From assembly GCF_000190475.1 (NCBI RefSeq), contig NZ_AEWH01000050.1, forward strand, positions 62,001 to 126,000: a stretch of DNA of 64,000 nt, read 5' to 3'. The notes beneath the pieces were generated by a model. It was not told the DNA's origin and ran no database searches. It saw only the letters and a program-made list of their open reading frames with translations. This DNA is from Ornithinibacillus scapharcae TW25. GTDB taxonomy: Bacteria > Bacillota > Bacilli > Bacillales > Amphibacillaceae. This document shows positions 1-8,776 of this stretch, piece after piece (positions within the stretch are counted from its first letter, which is position 1; each line of letters opens with the position of its first letter). A program made the position numbers and the translations under genes.

Positions 1-112
1 CACCTGGTGGAATAAAACCTGTGAAATCGTCATGCTGTCTATCGAGTAAAAGAACCTTATTACCATCCTGAATCATACATACTGTCCAAAATTTGTAGTT
101 GATTGTATCCAT
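1..112 (-). CDS. Nudix (MutT-type) hydrolase, 3' part outside the window
   Basis: Only the first 37 codons lie in the window; the gene runs off the left edge. The translation begins MDTINYKFWTVCMIQDG and reaches HDDFTGFIPPG, which matches the first beta strands and the start of the G-F-x-x-P-G-G lead-in to the Nudix box, as in 8-oxo-dGTP diphosphatases. A GGTGATC ribosome binding site sits 5 nt before the ATG. The Nudix box itself (GX5EX7REUXEEXGU) is not visible, so the substrate cannot be judged. The family assignment rests on this short N-terminus only. Confidence 0.6.
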   Translation of the reverse strand, partial: MDTINYKFWTVCMIQDGNKVLLLDRQHDDFTGFIPPG

Positions 113-285
113 TATCTGATCACCTAGTTTTGTATTGTATACTATTATTCTATCAAAAATTCAGAATTATTATTAGACAAAAAAGAATAACGTATAATCT
201 CCTATTAAACCGTTCTATTTTAGTTATCTTTACTCATTAATAATCCACTAAACTAGTGTTACAATTAATATTAATATAGGCTATA

Positions 286-516
286 TTGCCAATCATTCAA
301 ACAGTTTGTGTAGTATTTGTTCAAAGAAAATTATTAAAGGGGATGAGTTCCTTAACTGGCATAAAAATATACGTCCCTTTAGTAATTGTTATGCTTATAA
401 TTGCTAAGGGCAATACAACATTATTTCATATATTAAATCTCTTTAGTCTTCTTATATCCATATTAGGACAAAGGCACTTAGAAAAGAGAATAAATAAAAA
501 GAAAAAGGAAGATTAG
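286..516 (+). CDS. Small hypothetical membrane protein
   Basis: An open frame of 76 codons from a TTG, or 57 codons from the ATG at 343, encoding a hydrophobic stretch (VPLVIVMLIIA) and a second one (FHILNLFSLLISILG), followed by a very basic tail (KRINKKKKED). This would fit a small two-helix membrane protein with its C-terminus in the cytoplasm. The AAAGGGG in front of the ATG is too close to be a normal ribosome binding site and the TTG has none, so the start is unsettled. A good terminator overlaps the stop codon, which supports a real transcription unit. No family is recognised. Confidence 0.3.
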   Translation: MPIIQTVCVVFVQRKLLKGMSSLTGIKIYVPLVIVMLIIAKGNTTLFHILNLFSLLISILGQRHLEKRINKKKKED

Positions 517-539
517 CACTTAGTGTTAATCTTCCTTTT
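503..539. terminator. Bidirectional rho-independent terminator
   Basis: AAAAGGAAGATTA and TAATCTTCCTTTT form a near-perfect 13-bp stem with T-runs on both sides. It ends the small ORF on the plus strand and, read from the other side, lies downstream of the DUF3870 gene. Confidence 0.8.
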
Positions 540-592
540 ATATTGAAAAACAATTAGCATTTGCACACCTAATCCGTTAGTCTCCTATGCGC

Positions 593-919
593 TTAACTAC
601 TTCCTTTTTTCTTTTCTAAATACAAATTATACTGTTTATATAAATCTCTCACAGCAGATATAATTGCATTTCCTGCCTTGCCCATGTAATGTTCTCTTAT
701 GGCATGGATTGGCTCTTCACAGCCGTCCTGCAAACTATAACCTCTTAGTAAGTGTTGTACGAAGTCACGACCATGCTCGGTTGCTAATGTGCAGCTTGCC
801 GCTACGATAACACCATATTTACGATCAATCTCTGCTGTTATGGTTAATGTCTCATACATATTCTGAGCTGCCATCCCAGAAGGTAATCTAGCATGCCCGG
901 CTATAAAAATCGTATTCAT
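593..919 (-). CDS. DUF3870 family protein
   Basis: A 108-residue protein with the features I associate with DUF3870: an N-terminal F-I-A-G-H-A-R-L-P-x-G-M segment, YETLTITAEIDRKYGV, and a Cys-containing CTLATEHGRDF motif near residue 45, ending in a charged tail. There is no signal peptide or membrane segment, so it should be cytosolic. Its biochemical role is unknown. It starts one base after the stop of the upstream IclR gene, so the two are almost certainly co-transcribed. The position beside a lysine-type catabolic operon suggests an accessory role in amino-acid breakdown, which is inference only. Confidence 0.8.
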   Translation of the reverse strand: MNTIFIAGHARLPSGMAAQNMYETLTITAEIDRKYGVIVAASCTLATEHGRDFVQHLLRGYSLQDGCEEPIHAIREHYMGKAGNAIISAVRDLYKQYNLYLEKKKGSS

Positions 920-920
920 A

Positions 921-1688
921 TTAATCCACTACTCCTTTAACAAAGCCTCTAAATCCTAGCCTTCTAGATACGATAGACGCTGTTTCTTCTGTTTTGACTT
1001 TAATATCTACTAAATTATTTCCTTCGAAATAGGTAGACAATCCACTTACAGTAAGTGCTGCAATAACTCGGTTCCGATAATCATAAATTGGGTAAGAAAT
1101 ACCAATCGTATTTTCATCTTGTTCCCCGATGCTATACGAATATCCCTCCATTCTAATTCTCTCGAGCTCCTCTATGAACTTACCACGGTCAATGCCATGA
1201 ACCGCCTCTGCTTGTAATAAAATCTCTTCTTGTTCGTCATTAGATAAATGTGCTAACAGTAATTTTGGACCAGATCCAATATACAGAGGTGAATTTTTTC
1301 CAATCCTTGTATACAATCGAATCGCTTTCCTACTTTCTACCTTTTCAATATATGTTGCCTCATGATGATTTTTAATGACAAGGTGTACCGCTTCCTGAAT
1401 ATCGTGTGCTAGGCGTTCCATATATGGATATGCAATTTTCCTAACCTCTAATCGATCTGACACTAACTGACCTAGTTCCAATAGCTTTAATCCTAATCGA
1501 TATCGACTATCGTGTTCATTATCTTTAAGCTTGTATACATAATTCATAGATTCCAGAGCAGATAACATACGATATGCTGTTGGCTTAGGTAACTTAGAGC
1601 GCTCAGATATTTCTTTTAACGTTAATTCATCATTATCTTCATCAAATAAATTTAGTAGACTAAGTGCCTTTTTTACACTTTGGTTCAT
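921..1688 (-). CDS. IclR family transcriptional regulator
   Basis: Typical IclR layout in 255 residues. An N-terminal winged helix-turn-helix (about residues 5-65, with LTLKEISERSKLPKPTAYRM) is followed by an effector-binding domain (about 75-245), including YIGSGPKLLLAHL and the conserved GISYPIYDYRNRVIAALTVSG segment. I chose the ATG at 1688 because AAGGAG lies 7 nt before it, whereas the upstream ATG at 1694 is almost inside that ribosome binding site. The gene follows the terminator of the lysine dehydrogenase operon and precedes DUF3870. It probably controls the adjacent catabolic operon and binds a pathway intermediate; a 21-bp palindrome at 7366-7386 is a candidate operator. Whether it activates or represses cannot be read from the sequence. 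Confidence 0.92.
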   Translation of the reverse strand: MNQSVKKALSLLNLFDEDNDELTLKEISERSKLPKPTAYRMLSALESMNYVYKLKDNEHDSRYRLGLKLLELGQLVSDRLEVRKIAYPYMERLAHDIQEAVHLVIKNHHEATYIEKVESRKAIRLYTRIGKNSPLYIGSGPKLLLAHLSNDEQEEILLQAEAVHGIDRGKFIEELERIRMEGYSYSIGEQDENTIGISYPIYDYRNRVIAALTVSGLSTYFEGNNLVDIKVKTEETASIVSRRLGFRGFVKGVVD

Positions 1689-1710
1689 CTTCATTCTCCT
1701 TGCTTATAGA

Positions 1711-1739
1711 AAAAGGCCCCTCCGCTTTACGCAGAGGGA
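1711..1739 (-). terminator. Rho-independent terminator after lysine 6-dehydrogenase
   Basis: On the minus strand CCCTCTGC-GTAAA-GCGGAGGG is followed by GCCTTTTTC. It separates the four-gene catabolic operon from the IclR-DUF3870 pair. Confidence 0.85.
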
Positions 1740-1746
1740 TAACCTT

Positions 1747-2919
1747 TTAGCCTAAAATCTTAGAATTTTGCGTTACTTCGGATTCTATGATGTTGACGCC
1801 GCGTTTCGCCATTTCTTCGATGTATACCTCGCCCGGAACAATTTGCTCTGGTGGCAGTACACCTCTCTTAGTTATAACGCCTTTCCCAATTAATTGGGCT
1901 ACAACAGATATGGTGTTAGCAGTAGCTCTTGCCATAGCTGTCACATTATTCTCCCGATCCTTAAACGTAGCCATCTCATATTGGTACGTTGTTGGCTCTC
2001 CGTCCTTCACTCCTGACACTACAACACGAAGTAACACAGCATCATCCCGGTCACCTAATTCGACAATGGGATCGAGTACTTTTAACAGAACCTCTCTCGG
2101 TTTGATAGACTGACCATTTAATTCGACTTCATAGTCATTTCGCGTTAAATTCAAATCAACCAGGAGCTTGAATTTTTCCGCATGACCTGGAAAACGAATG
2201 GTTTTATATTCTAGTGTTTCCAGATGTGGGTACGAGAAAGATAATGTTGACGTGCCACCAGATGTATGGAAAGCCTCTAGTGGGCCAAATTTTTCAAAAT
2301 ATAGGCGTTCCACTTCGGATAGCGATGGGACTTCCTGCTTCATCCCATTACGGATAATAAGCGACGGATCCGTATAATGGTCAAATAACCCTTCCATCGA
2401 GAATACATGATAATACTCTAATGGTGGTTCCGGTTTAACAGGAATTCCACCTACATATAGTTTAAGAGATTTTAATTCATCTAACTTACTTGCTCCATAA
2501 CCGGACAAAATATTAATCATTCCTGGTGCTACCCCGAGGTCTGGGATAATCGTGACATTGGCAACTTCTGCATCCTCATCTAGTTCTAATACTTTATCCG
2601 TGATGTGTCCAATGTGCCCTCCTAAGTCAACTGAGCTAACCCCAACTTGAATAGCTGTTTTTGCGACAATCTCATTAAATGAATAAAATAACGCATTGAT
2701 GATGACGTCATACTGACGCATAAATGCTGCTAGTTCTTTCTCATCGGAGGCATTGACTTGATGTGCTGATAGTTTTGGAGAATCTAGTTGGTCTACTACT
2801 TTTTGTGCCCGATCAATATCAATATCAGCTAAGCCAATTGCTTCTACTCCCTCACTTGACACTAGGTCACGTGCTGCTTCTTTTCCCATTAACCCTGATC
2901 CTAATACTCCTATTTTCAT
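1747..2919 (-). CDS. L-lysine 6-dehydrogenase (saccharopine dehydrogenase-like)
   Basis: A 390-residue NAD(P)-dependent oxidoreductase. The N-terminus [12 protein letters not shown] carries the Rossmann G-x-G-x-x-G at residues 7-12. The middle contains [12 protein letters not shown] and [12 protein letters not shown], and the C-terminal half has the saccharopine-dehydrogenase C-terminal fold with a HTSGGTSTL segment. Length and these motifs agree closely with the lysine 6-dehydrogenase described from Geobacillus, which converts L-lysine to allysine / piperideine-6-carboxylate with release of ammonia. The ATG at 2919 is preferred to the longer frame because AAAGGAG lies 7-8 nt upstream. It is the last gene of an operon with an aldehyde dehydrogenase, a ThDP enzyme and an aminotransferase. 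A related amine or amino-acid dehydrogenase activity cannot be excluded. Confidence 0.85.
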   Translation of the reverse strand: MKIGVLGSGLMGKEAARDLVSSEGVEAIGLADIDIDRAQKVVDQLDSPKLSAHQVNASDEKELAAFMRQYDVIINALFYSFNEIVAKTAIQVGVSSVDLGGHIGHITDKVLELDEDAEVANVTIIPDLGVAPGMINILSGYGASKLDELKSLKLYVGGIPVKPEPPLEYYHVFSMEGLFDHYTDPSLIIRNGMKQEVPSLSEVERLYFEKFGPLEAFHTSGGTSTLSFSYPHLETLEYKTIRFPGHAEKFKLLVDLNLTRNDYEVELNGQSIKPREVLLKVLDPIVELGDRDDAVLLRVVVSGVKDGEPTTYQYEMATFKDRENNVTAMARATANTISVVAQLIGKGVITKRGVLPPEQIVPGEVYIEEMAKRGVNIIESEVTQNSKILG

Positions 2920-2951
2920 CCAATCACTCCTTTTCTTGTCAACCAATTGTT

Positions 2952-4442
2952 TTACTCTACATCTATTTGTGCTCGTTGTAATTTCCCACTAAAGTCTACA
3001 TAAACAGATTTCCACTCTGTATATACATCTAAAGCCTGAATTCCAGAATCACGATGGCCGTTACCTGTACCCTTTGTTCCTCCAAATGGCAAGTGAATCT
3101 CTGCCCCTGTAGTCCCTGCGTTAACATAGACAATACCTGTATCTAAATCACGTTGTGCTTTAAACACACGGTTTACATCTCTTGTGAAGATTGAACTAGA
3201 TAGTCCGAATGTGACGCCATTATTCACTTCAATAGCTTCTTCAAAACTCTTAACCGGAATTAGCGAAACCACCGGGCCAAAGATTTCCTCTTGTGCAATT
3301 CTCATTGAGGCTGTTGCATCAGTAAATAGGGTTGGTGCGAAATAATTTCCATTAGCTAGATCTCCATCTGTTAATTCATAGCCACCAGCAAGAAGCTTTG
3401 CCCCTTCTCCCTTTCCAATTTCAATATACTTCTTGATTTTTTCAATACCTGGCTTATTAATAATTGGACCAACTCGATTAGAAGTATCTAACCCATTACC
3501 AATCGTTAACTTTTCCATCGCCGCTAATAGGCGCTCTTCTAGTGCCGTTTTTACATTTTCATGAACAATCACTCTACTACAAGCAGTACAACGTTGGCCA
3601 CTAGTTCCAAATGCACTCCAAAGAATTCCCTCTACTGCTAAATCAAGGTCAGCATCTTCCATTACAATAACGGCATTTTTTCCGCCCATCTCTAGTGATA
3701 CCTTCTTTAGCTGTCGTCCACATTCTGCTGCTATGTTACGTCCTACCTCATTAGAACCTGTAAAGGAAATAACGCGAATATCATCGTGATTTACCATCGC
3801 ATTTCCTACCTCAGTACCACTACCAAATACAACATTAATAACGCCTTTCGGTAGCCCTGCCTCTTCAAATACTCTTGCTAGTTCATAAGCCATAATAGGG
3901 GTTTCCGTTGCAGGCTTCCAAACAACTGCATTACCCGCAACAATAGCCGGGAACGACTTCCAAGTTGCTATTGCAATGGGAAAGTTCCATGGCGTAATAA
4001 TTCCCACTACACCAATTGGAGCACGAACACTCATGGCAAATTTATCTTTTAACTCCGCGGGAGTTGTTTGACCAAATAGGCGTCTACCTTCCCCAGCCAT
4101 GTAAAAAGCCATATCAATTCCTTCTTGCACTTCTCCTCGAGCTTCCTCAATTACCTTTCCATTCTCCATCGTTAAGAGCTGCGCTAATTCTTCTTTTCTT
4201 TCTTTCAAAATATAACCAACTCGATATAGTACTTCTGCACGTTGAGGTGCAGGAACTAAAGCCCACTCTTTTTGGGCACTCTTTGCTGCTTCAACCGCTT
4301 TATTTACACTGGCTGAATCGGATAAAGGTACATCCAAAATCGTTTCACCTGTTGCTGGATTGATAACTGGGGCAGTCTTCTCTACATCGATCCATTCCCC
4401 ATTAATAAAGTTTGCTAGTTTTTTTGTTTTCACTTCTACCAT
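2952..4442 (-). CDS. NAD(P)-dependent aldehyde dehydrogenase
   Basis: A 496-residue member of the aldehyde dehydrogenase superfamily. The cofactor loop FTGS is at 227-230, the general base Glu251 is in LEMGGKN, and the nucleophile Cys285 is in GQRCTAC. The C-terminal [19 protein letters not shown] segment resembles the ALDH7 / thermostable Bacillus group. The start has a textbook AAAGGAGG ribosome binding site. Between lysine 6-dehydrogenase and the aminotransferase, the likely job is oxidation of allysine (2-aminoadipate semialdehyde) to 2-aminoadipate; it might also oxidise glutarate semialdehyde later in the same pathway. The superfamily is certain, but the substrate is inferred from the neighbours. 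Confidence 0.92.
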   Translation of the reverse strand: MVEVKTKKLANFINGEWIDVEKTAPVINPATGETILDVPLSDSASVNKAVEAAKSAQKEWALVPAPQRAEVLYRVGYILKERKEELAQLLTMENGKVIEEARGEVQEGIDMAFYMAGEGRRLFGQTTPAELKDKFAMSVRAPIGVVGIITPWNFPIAIATWKSFPAIVAGNAVVWKPATETPIMAYELARVFEEAGLPKGVINVVFGSGTEVGNAMVNHDDIRVISFTGSNEVGRNIAAECGRQLKKVSLEMGGKNAVIVMEDADLDLAVEGILWSAFGTSGQRCTACSRVIVHENVKTALEERLLAAMEKLTIGNGLDTSNRVGPIINKPGIEKIKKYIEIGKGEGAKLLAGGYELTDGDLANGNYFAPTLFTDATASMRIAQEEIFGPVVSLIPVKSFEEAIEVNNGVTFGLSSSIFTRDVNRVFKAQRDLDTGIVYVNAGTTGAEIHLPFGGTKGTGNGHRDSGIQALDVYTEWKSVYVDFSGKLQRAQIDVE

Positions 4443-4499
4443 TTTCTATTTCCTCCTTTAATAGTCTCTACGTATTACTCCCTTTACCATCGTTGTATT

Positions 4500-6164
4500 T
4501 TACGACTTTAGGGATTTTTCTCTTATGGATGTTATCGTTGAAGAAATGGAGATATTCTCCACATCTGTGATAATCTCAATGACAGTAGGTGCATCGCTTT
4601 CTATTGCAAGATTTAGTGCATGGCTGAATTCACCGATGGTAGAAACGGTATAACCTTCTGCACCAACTGCGTTTGCTAGTGCTGAGAAGGATACCTTATT
4701 CAGATTTGTACCAATTACTCTCTCTGGATAGTGAATCTCTTGATGCATACGAATGGTACCATAACTACTATTGTTAAATACGAGTGCAATAACTGGAACT
4801 TGCTCTCTTACTGCTGTTTCTAATTCTTGGAAGGTCATCATAAACCCACCATCACCAGATAATGACACAACAGTTCTATCCGGACGAGCTAACTTTGCGC
4901 CAATTGCTGCTGGAAGCCCATATCCCATCGCTCCAGATGTTGGGCCAACATAGGTATGCTTTTCTGTAAATGGATACAATCCATGTAGCCAGCCAGCAAA
5001 ATTACCGGCGTCATTCGTAATAATTGTATCTTTTGGTAATGCATCTACCATGGCATGAATGACTTGTTTATTTATAACGTCAGTCTCCTTTCCTTCTAAA
5101 CTACTATTCTCCTGAAAGCGGAGCTTACTCTCTACCGCCCATGAAGACCAAGACTGCGTTAACTTCATGTCATCAAAGGACTTTAATGCCTCCCTCATAT
5201 CTGCAATAATGGATATATCTGGTGAATATACCTTCCCAATTACTTCCGGTTCAATATCGACATGGATTAATTTTTGTTCCGGAGATAATAAGGAATAATC
5301 CTGTGTTGTTACTTCTGAGAGTCTCGTTCCAAAAGCTAAAATAACATCTGCTTGTTTGACCGTTTCAAGAACAGGCCTTGGTGTCCCCAGTCCTAAGTGT
5401 CCGGCATACAATTCATGCTTATTCGGAAAAACATCATGCCGACGAAAAGCCGCGAGGACAGGTATCTGATAACGCTCCGCAAAGGCTAGTAACTCCTCTT
5501 CAGCCTGCGAAAGTTTGACACCCCCACCAGCAATGATTAGTGGCTTTTTCGCTTGTTGTAGCATGTTCTCAACTAATGACACTTCAGCTTGTGAGGGTGC
5601 AGGCCTTGATATCATTATTTCCGGACCAAATTGCATTTCACCTACTGCTGGCAGGACATCTTCCGGTAATGAAACAACTACTGGCCCCGGTCGTCCTGAC
5701 CTAGCAATTCGAAATGCTCTACTGACTAACTCAGGCATTCTTTCCGGATCCTTTACTTCGACTGCCCATTTCGAGATTGGTTGAAAGAATTGGTCTAAGT
5801 CTACTTCTTGAAACCCCTCTCTCCCTCGAAATTTACTATGTACTTGCCCTAAGAACACGACCATTGGAGTGGAATCCTGATAAGCGGTATGAACGCCAAT
5901 CGAAAGATTAGCCGCACCTACACCTCTTGTCGCAAGTACTACGCCAGGTTTTAACGAGGCTTTTGCATATCCCTCTGCCATAAAAGCTGCCCCACCTTCA
6001 TGCCTAGCCGAAACGAGATCAATCGAGTCTTCATCATAAAGTGTATCCAGTAATGGCAAATAGCTTTCACCTGGGACACAGAATATTTTTTCGATACCTT
6101 CTCTTTTCATACATTCCACTATCGCCTTAGCTGCTGTCATCTTTACTTTCATTTCAATGCTCAT
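4500..6164 (-). CDS. Thiamine pyrophosphate-dependent enzyme (acetolactate synthase / 2-oxoacid decarboxylase-like)
   Basis: A full-length 554-residue ThDP enzyme with the three usual domains: Pyr domain with catalytic Glu56 in ARHEGGAAFMAEGYA, a central Rossmann-like domain (about 190-320, PLIIAGGGVKLS), and a PP domain with the ThDP motif from SGDGGFMMTFQE to FNNSSYG. The start codon overlaps the aminotransferase stop as ATGA, so translation is probably coupled; no good ribosome binding site stands alone. The superfamily also contains acetolactate synthases and aryl-pyruvate decarboxylases, and no residue I can see fixes the substrate. Given its operon, decarboxylation of 2-oxoadipate to glutarate semialdehyde is an attractive but untested assignment. 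Confidence 0.85.
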   Translation of the reverse strand: MSIEMKVKMTAAKAIVECMKREGIEKIFCVPGESYLPLLDTLYDEDSIDLVSARHEGGAAFMAEGYAKASLKPGVVLATRGVGAANLSIGVHTAYQDSTPMVVFLGQVHSKFRGREGFQEVDLDQFFQPISKWAVEVKDPERMPELVSRAFRIARSGRPGPVVVSLPEDVLPAVGEMQFGPEIMISRPAPSQAEVSLVENMLQQAKKPLIIAGGGVKLSQAEEELLAFAERYQIPVLAAFRRHDVFPNKHELYAGHLGLGTPRPVLETVKQADVILAFGTRLSEVTTQDYSLLSPEQKLIHVDIEPEVIGKVYSPDISIIADMREALKSFDDMKLTQSWSSWAVESKLRFQENSSLEGKETDVINKQVIHAMVDALPKDTIITNDAGNFAGWLHGLYPFTEKHTYVGPTSGAMGYGLPAAIGAKLARPDRTVVSLSGDGGFMMTFQELETAVREQVPVIALVFNNSSYGTIRMHQEIHYPERVIGTNLNKVSFSALANAVGAEGYTVSTIGEFSHALNLAIESDAPTVIEIITDVENISISSTITSIREKSLKS

Positions 6165-7339
6165 GACGGGACCACGCCTTTACAATTAAATTCCTTCATT
6201 CTTCTAATCACTTCATCAATTCGTTCCACCTGAACAGATAATGATAGGCGAATATAGCCTTCTCCAGATGGTCCAAATGCTGTACCAGGGGTTACAATTA
6301 TCCCTACTTCTTCTAATAAACGCTCAGCAAATTCTGCTGAAGTGAAGCCTTTTGGTATCTTAGGCCAAATAAATATAGACCCCCTAGGCTTCTCTACTTC
6401 AAAACCTAGCTCTTGCAGCCCTTGATACATTCGTTCCATTCTAGTTTTGAATATTTCACTATGCTTCTTAACATGCGATAAATCACTTCTTAACGCATGG
6501 GCAGCAGCTTTTTGAATTGCAAGAAATTGACTCGTATCAATGTTACTTTTATACGTGTGAAGGGCCTTTATTAACTCTTTATTTCCTACTACATACCCAA
6601 TCCTCCAGCCGGTCATATTGAAACTTTTAGAGAGAGAACCGAATTCAACAGCAAGTTCTTTTGCATGGGGAACTTGGAGAATACTTGGTGCTTTATAGCC
6701 ATCAAATGTAACAAGATCATAAGCTGCATCGTGAACAACGGCTATTTGATTACTCCTCGCAAATGTAATCGCTTCCACTAATGTATCTAATTCAATGGTT
6801 GCAGCAGTCGGATTGCTAGGGTAATTTAAAAACATTAGTTTAGATGCTTTCTTTTCCGGATCAGACAGCTCGTTAAATTTTGGTACATAGTCATTTTGTG
6901 CATCCAACGGAAGATATGTACTTTTACCACCTGCTAAGTGTACCGCTGTCTTGTAGACTGGATAACCAGGATCAGGTATCAAAACTGTATCACCAGGGTT
7001 AATTACAGCATGGATTAAATTAGCAATACCTTCTTTCGTACCAATAACTGCTAAAATCTCTGTTTCTGGATCAAGCTCAACTCCATAATGATCCTTATAA
7101 AAATAGGCAACCGCTTCTCGAAATTCCCTACTACCATCATATGGGGAATATTTATGATTAATAGGATTTTGTACCTCTTCACAAAGCTTATCGATAATAA
7201 ACTTTGGTGTAGGTAAATCAGGTGCTCCAATTCCTAAATCAATCACATCTATTCCTTGTTCTCTCAGTTCTTCCTTTCTTTTTTGAAACCTTGAAAACAG
7301 ATACGGTGGCAATTCCTTAATTTTATCCGACACATACAT
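6161..7339 (-). CDS. Class I/II PLP aminotransferase (LL-DAP aminotransferase-like)
   Basis: A 392-residue fold-type I aminotransferase. Visible features include YSPYDGSREFREA, the cofactor Asn176 in NYPSNPT, the Schiff-base Lys238 in GSLSKSFNMTGWR, and Arg246 in the same stretch. The N-terminal KIKELPPYLF is common in the LL-diaminopimelate / aspartate aminotransferase-like group. I prefer the ATG at 7339, because GGATGGG is spaced 7 nt from it; the ATG at 7351 directly abuts GGAAGG. It is the first gene of the operon, downstream of a strong sigma-A-type promoter and a palindrome. In this context it would convert 2-aminoadipate to 2-oxoadipate, though tryptophan, kynurenine or other amino donors remain possible. 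Confidence 0.9.
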   Translation of the reverse strand: MYVSDKIKELPPYLFSRFQKRKEELREQGIDVIDLGIGAPDLPTPKFIIDKLCEEVQNPINHKYSPYDGSREFREAVAYFYKDHYGVELDPETEILAVIGTKEGIANLIHAVINPGDTVLIPDPGYPVYKTAVHLAGGKSTYLPLDAQNDYVPKFNELSDPEKKASKLMFLNYPSNPTAATIELDTLVEAITFARSNQIAVVHDAAYDLVTFDGYKAPSILQVPHAKELAVEFGSLSKSFNMTGWRIGYVVGNKELIKALHTYKSNIDTSQFLAIQKAAAHALRSDLSHVKKHSEIFKTRMERMYQGLQELGFEVEKPRGSIFIWPKIPKGFTSAEFAERLLEEVGIIVTPGTAFGPSGEGYIRLSLSVQVERIDEVIRRMKEFNCKGVVPS

Positions 7340-7365
7340 GGTTCTACCCATCCTTCCGTTTCAAT

Positions 7366-7386
7366 ATACGAAATGCTATTTCATAT
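7366..7386. promoter_or_regulatory. 21-bp palindrome, candidate IclR-type operator
   Basis: ATACGAAAT-GCT-ATTTCATAT is an inverted repeat with 8 of 9 matching arm positions. It lies just downstream of the predicted start of transcription of the aminotransferase operon. A second TACGAAAT half-site occurs at 7476-7483 on the kynU side. IclR-family operators are often built on GAAAT/ATTTC halves, and the only local IclR gene belongs to this cluster. Confidence 0.55.
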
Positions 7387-7396
7387 ATCCGACATC

Positions 7397-7425
7397 AGTA
7401 TAATCTTATTAATTAAAATTTTCAA
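7397..7425 (-). promoter_or_regulatory. Sigma-A promoter of the aminotransferase operon
   Basis: On the minus strand TTGAAA (7420-7425), a 17-bp spacer and TATACT (7397-7402) form a near-consensus promoter. The predicted start point is near 7390, about 50 nt before the chosen start codon. Confidence 0.7.
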
Positions 7426-7450
7426 TTATTATTAAAAAACTAAATATTTT

Positions 7451-7479
7451 TGATACAATAATCCTAGAAAGCGCTTACG
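7451..7479 (+). promoter_or_regulatory. kynU promoter with cre-like site
   Basis: An extended -10 (TGATACAAT, 7451-7459) with a weak -35 precedes AGAAAGCGCTTACG (7466-7479), which matches the catabolite-response consensus TGWAANCGNTNWCA at 12 of 14 positions. A cre at the start point would let CcpA repress tryptophan breakdown when good carbon is present. Confidence 0.6.
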
Positions 7480-7504
7480 AAATATTATATATGAGGTGAC
7501 GACA

Positions 7505-8776
7505 ATGAATACCAGTAAAGAATACGCTATATCCTTGGATAAATTAGATATCTTAAAGCATTTCAAGGATGAGTTTTATGTACCAAGAGATAAGATTTAC
7601 TTAGACGGAAATTCGTTAGGTCTTCTATCAAAACGATCTGAAAAAGCAGTAATAGAAATATTAAATGCTTGGAAGCAATATGCTATTGACGGATGGACGG
7701 AAGGAAACTACCCTTGGTTCTATTTGTCAGAGGAAATTGGGAAGCTTTTCGCATCACTCGTCGGAGCAAAGCCTGAGGAGCTCATTGCAACCGGATCGAC
7801 TACGACTAATCTCCATCAACTTCTAGCAAGCTTCTATCATCCAAATGGAAGGAAGACAAAGATTCTAGCAGATGAATTAAACTTTCCTTCTGATATCTAT
7901 GCGATCAAAAGCCAGCTTAAATTAAAGGGCTATGCACCTGATGAACATTTGGTGCAAGTATCTAGTAAAGATGGGAACACGCTTCAAACAGATGACATTA
8001 TTCAAGCGATGACAGAAGATATTGCAATTGCAATTCTCCCGGGTGTTCTTTACCGCAGTGGTCAAATTTTAGATATAGAAAAAATCACCAAGGCTGCCCA
8101 TGAACGTGGAATCATTGTTGGGTTCGACTTGTGCCATTCCATAGGCTCCATACCGCATAAACTAGGTAAGTGGGAAGTAGATTTTGCCTTTTGGTGTACA
8201 TACAAGCATTTAAATGGTGGTCCAGGTAGTGTTGCTGGCATATATGTGAATGAAAAACATCTTGGGAGAGAACCGGGGCTTGCTGGTTGGTTTAGCTCTG
8301 CAAAGGATAAACAATTTGACCTTGAGCATGACTTAACACCAGCACATCATGCAGGTGCTTTTCAAATTGGAACTCCACATCTTTTAAGCCTTGCTCCTCT
8401 TATTGGTTCATTAGAGATATTCCAAGAAGCTACCATTGAGTCCATTCGTACGAAGTCACTTCAATTGACTGATTATTTAATGGCGCTAATAGAAAAAGAA
8501 TTACATGGTTATTCATTTGAGATAGCTTCACCAGTTGATCATGCATCCCGTGGTGGGCATGTATACTTAACACACCCTAGTGCAGCAAGTATTTGTAAGG
8601 CATTAAAGAATAATGGAATTATTCCAGACTTTCGTGCACCTAACGGAATTCGACTGGCACCTGTTGCACTATACAATACATTTGAGGATGTATGGCAAAG
8701 TGTACAAATATTAAAAGAGATCATGGAAGATAAACAGTACAAACAATACGAAAACAAAAGAGGAGTAATTGCATAA
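7505..8776 (+). CDS. kynU: Kynureninase
   Basis: A 423-residue PLP enzyme that splits L-kynurenine into anthranilate and alanine. The family signature is clear: [10 protein letters not shown] near residue 32, WTEGNYPWF, Asp208 and His211 in FDLCHSIGS, and the Schiff-base Lys234 in [11 protein letters not shown]. The ATG at 7505 is chosen because GAGGTGA lies 6 nt upstream; an in-frame GTG at 7496 falls inside that ribosome binding site. It is the first gene of kynU-kynB-kynA and its stop overlaps the kynB start by one base. Expression is probably under carbon catabolite control through the upstream cre-like site. Confidence 0.96.
   Translation: MNTSKEYAISLDKLDILKHFKDEFYVPRDKIYLDGNSLGLLSKRSEKAVIEILNAWKQYAIDGWTEGNYPWFYLSEEIGKLFASLVGAKPEELIATGSTTTNLHQLLASFYHPNGRKTKILADELNFPSDIYAIKSQLKLKGYAPDEHLVQVSSKDGNTLQTDDIIQAMTEDIAIAILPGVLYRSGQILDIEKITKAAHERGIIVGFDLCHSIGSIPHKLGKWEVDFAFWCTYKHLNGGPGSVAGIYVNEKHLGREPGLAGWFSSAKDKQFDLEHDLTPAHHAGAFQIGTPHLLSLAPLIGSLEIFQEATIESIRTKSLQLTDYLMALIEKELHGYSFEIASPVDHASRGGHVYLTHPSAASICKALKNNGIIPDFRAPNGIRLAPVALYNTFEDVWQSVQILKEIMEDKQYKQYENKRGVIA

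Noticed and set aside
1747-7339. Indole-3-acetic acid pathway (aminotransferase, indolepyruvate decarboxylase, aldehyde dehydrogenase) linked to the tryptophan operon
   Set aside because: Possible in principle, but the lysine 6-dehydrogenase in the same operon fits the aminoadipate route better, and the ThDP enzyme shows nothing specific to aryl-pyruvate decarboxylases.
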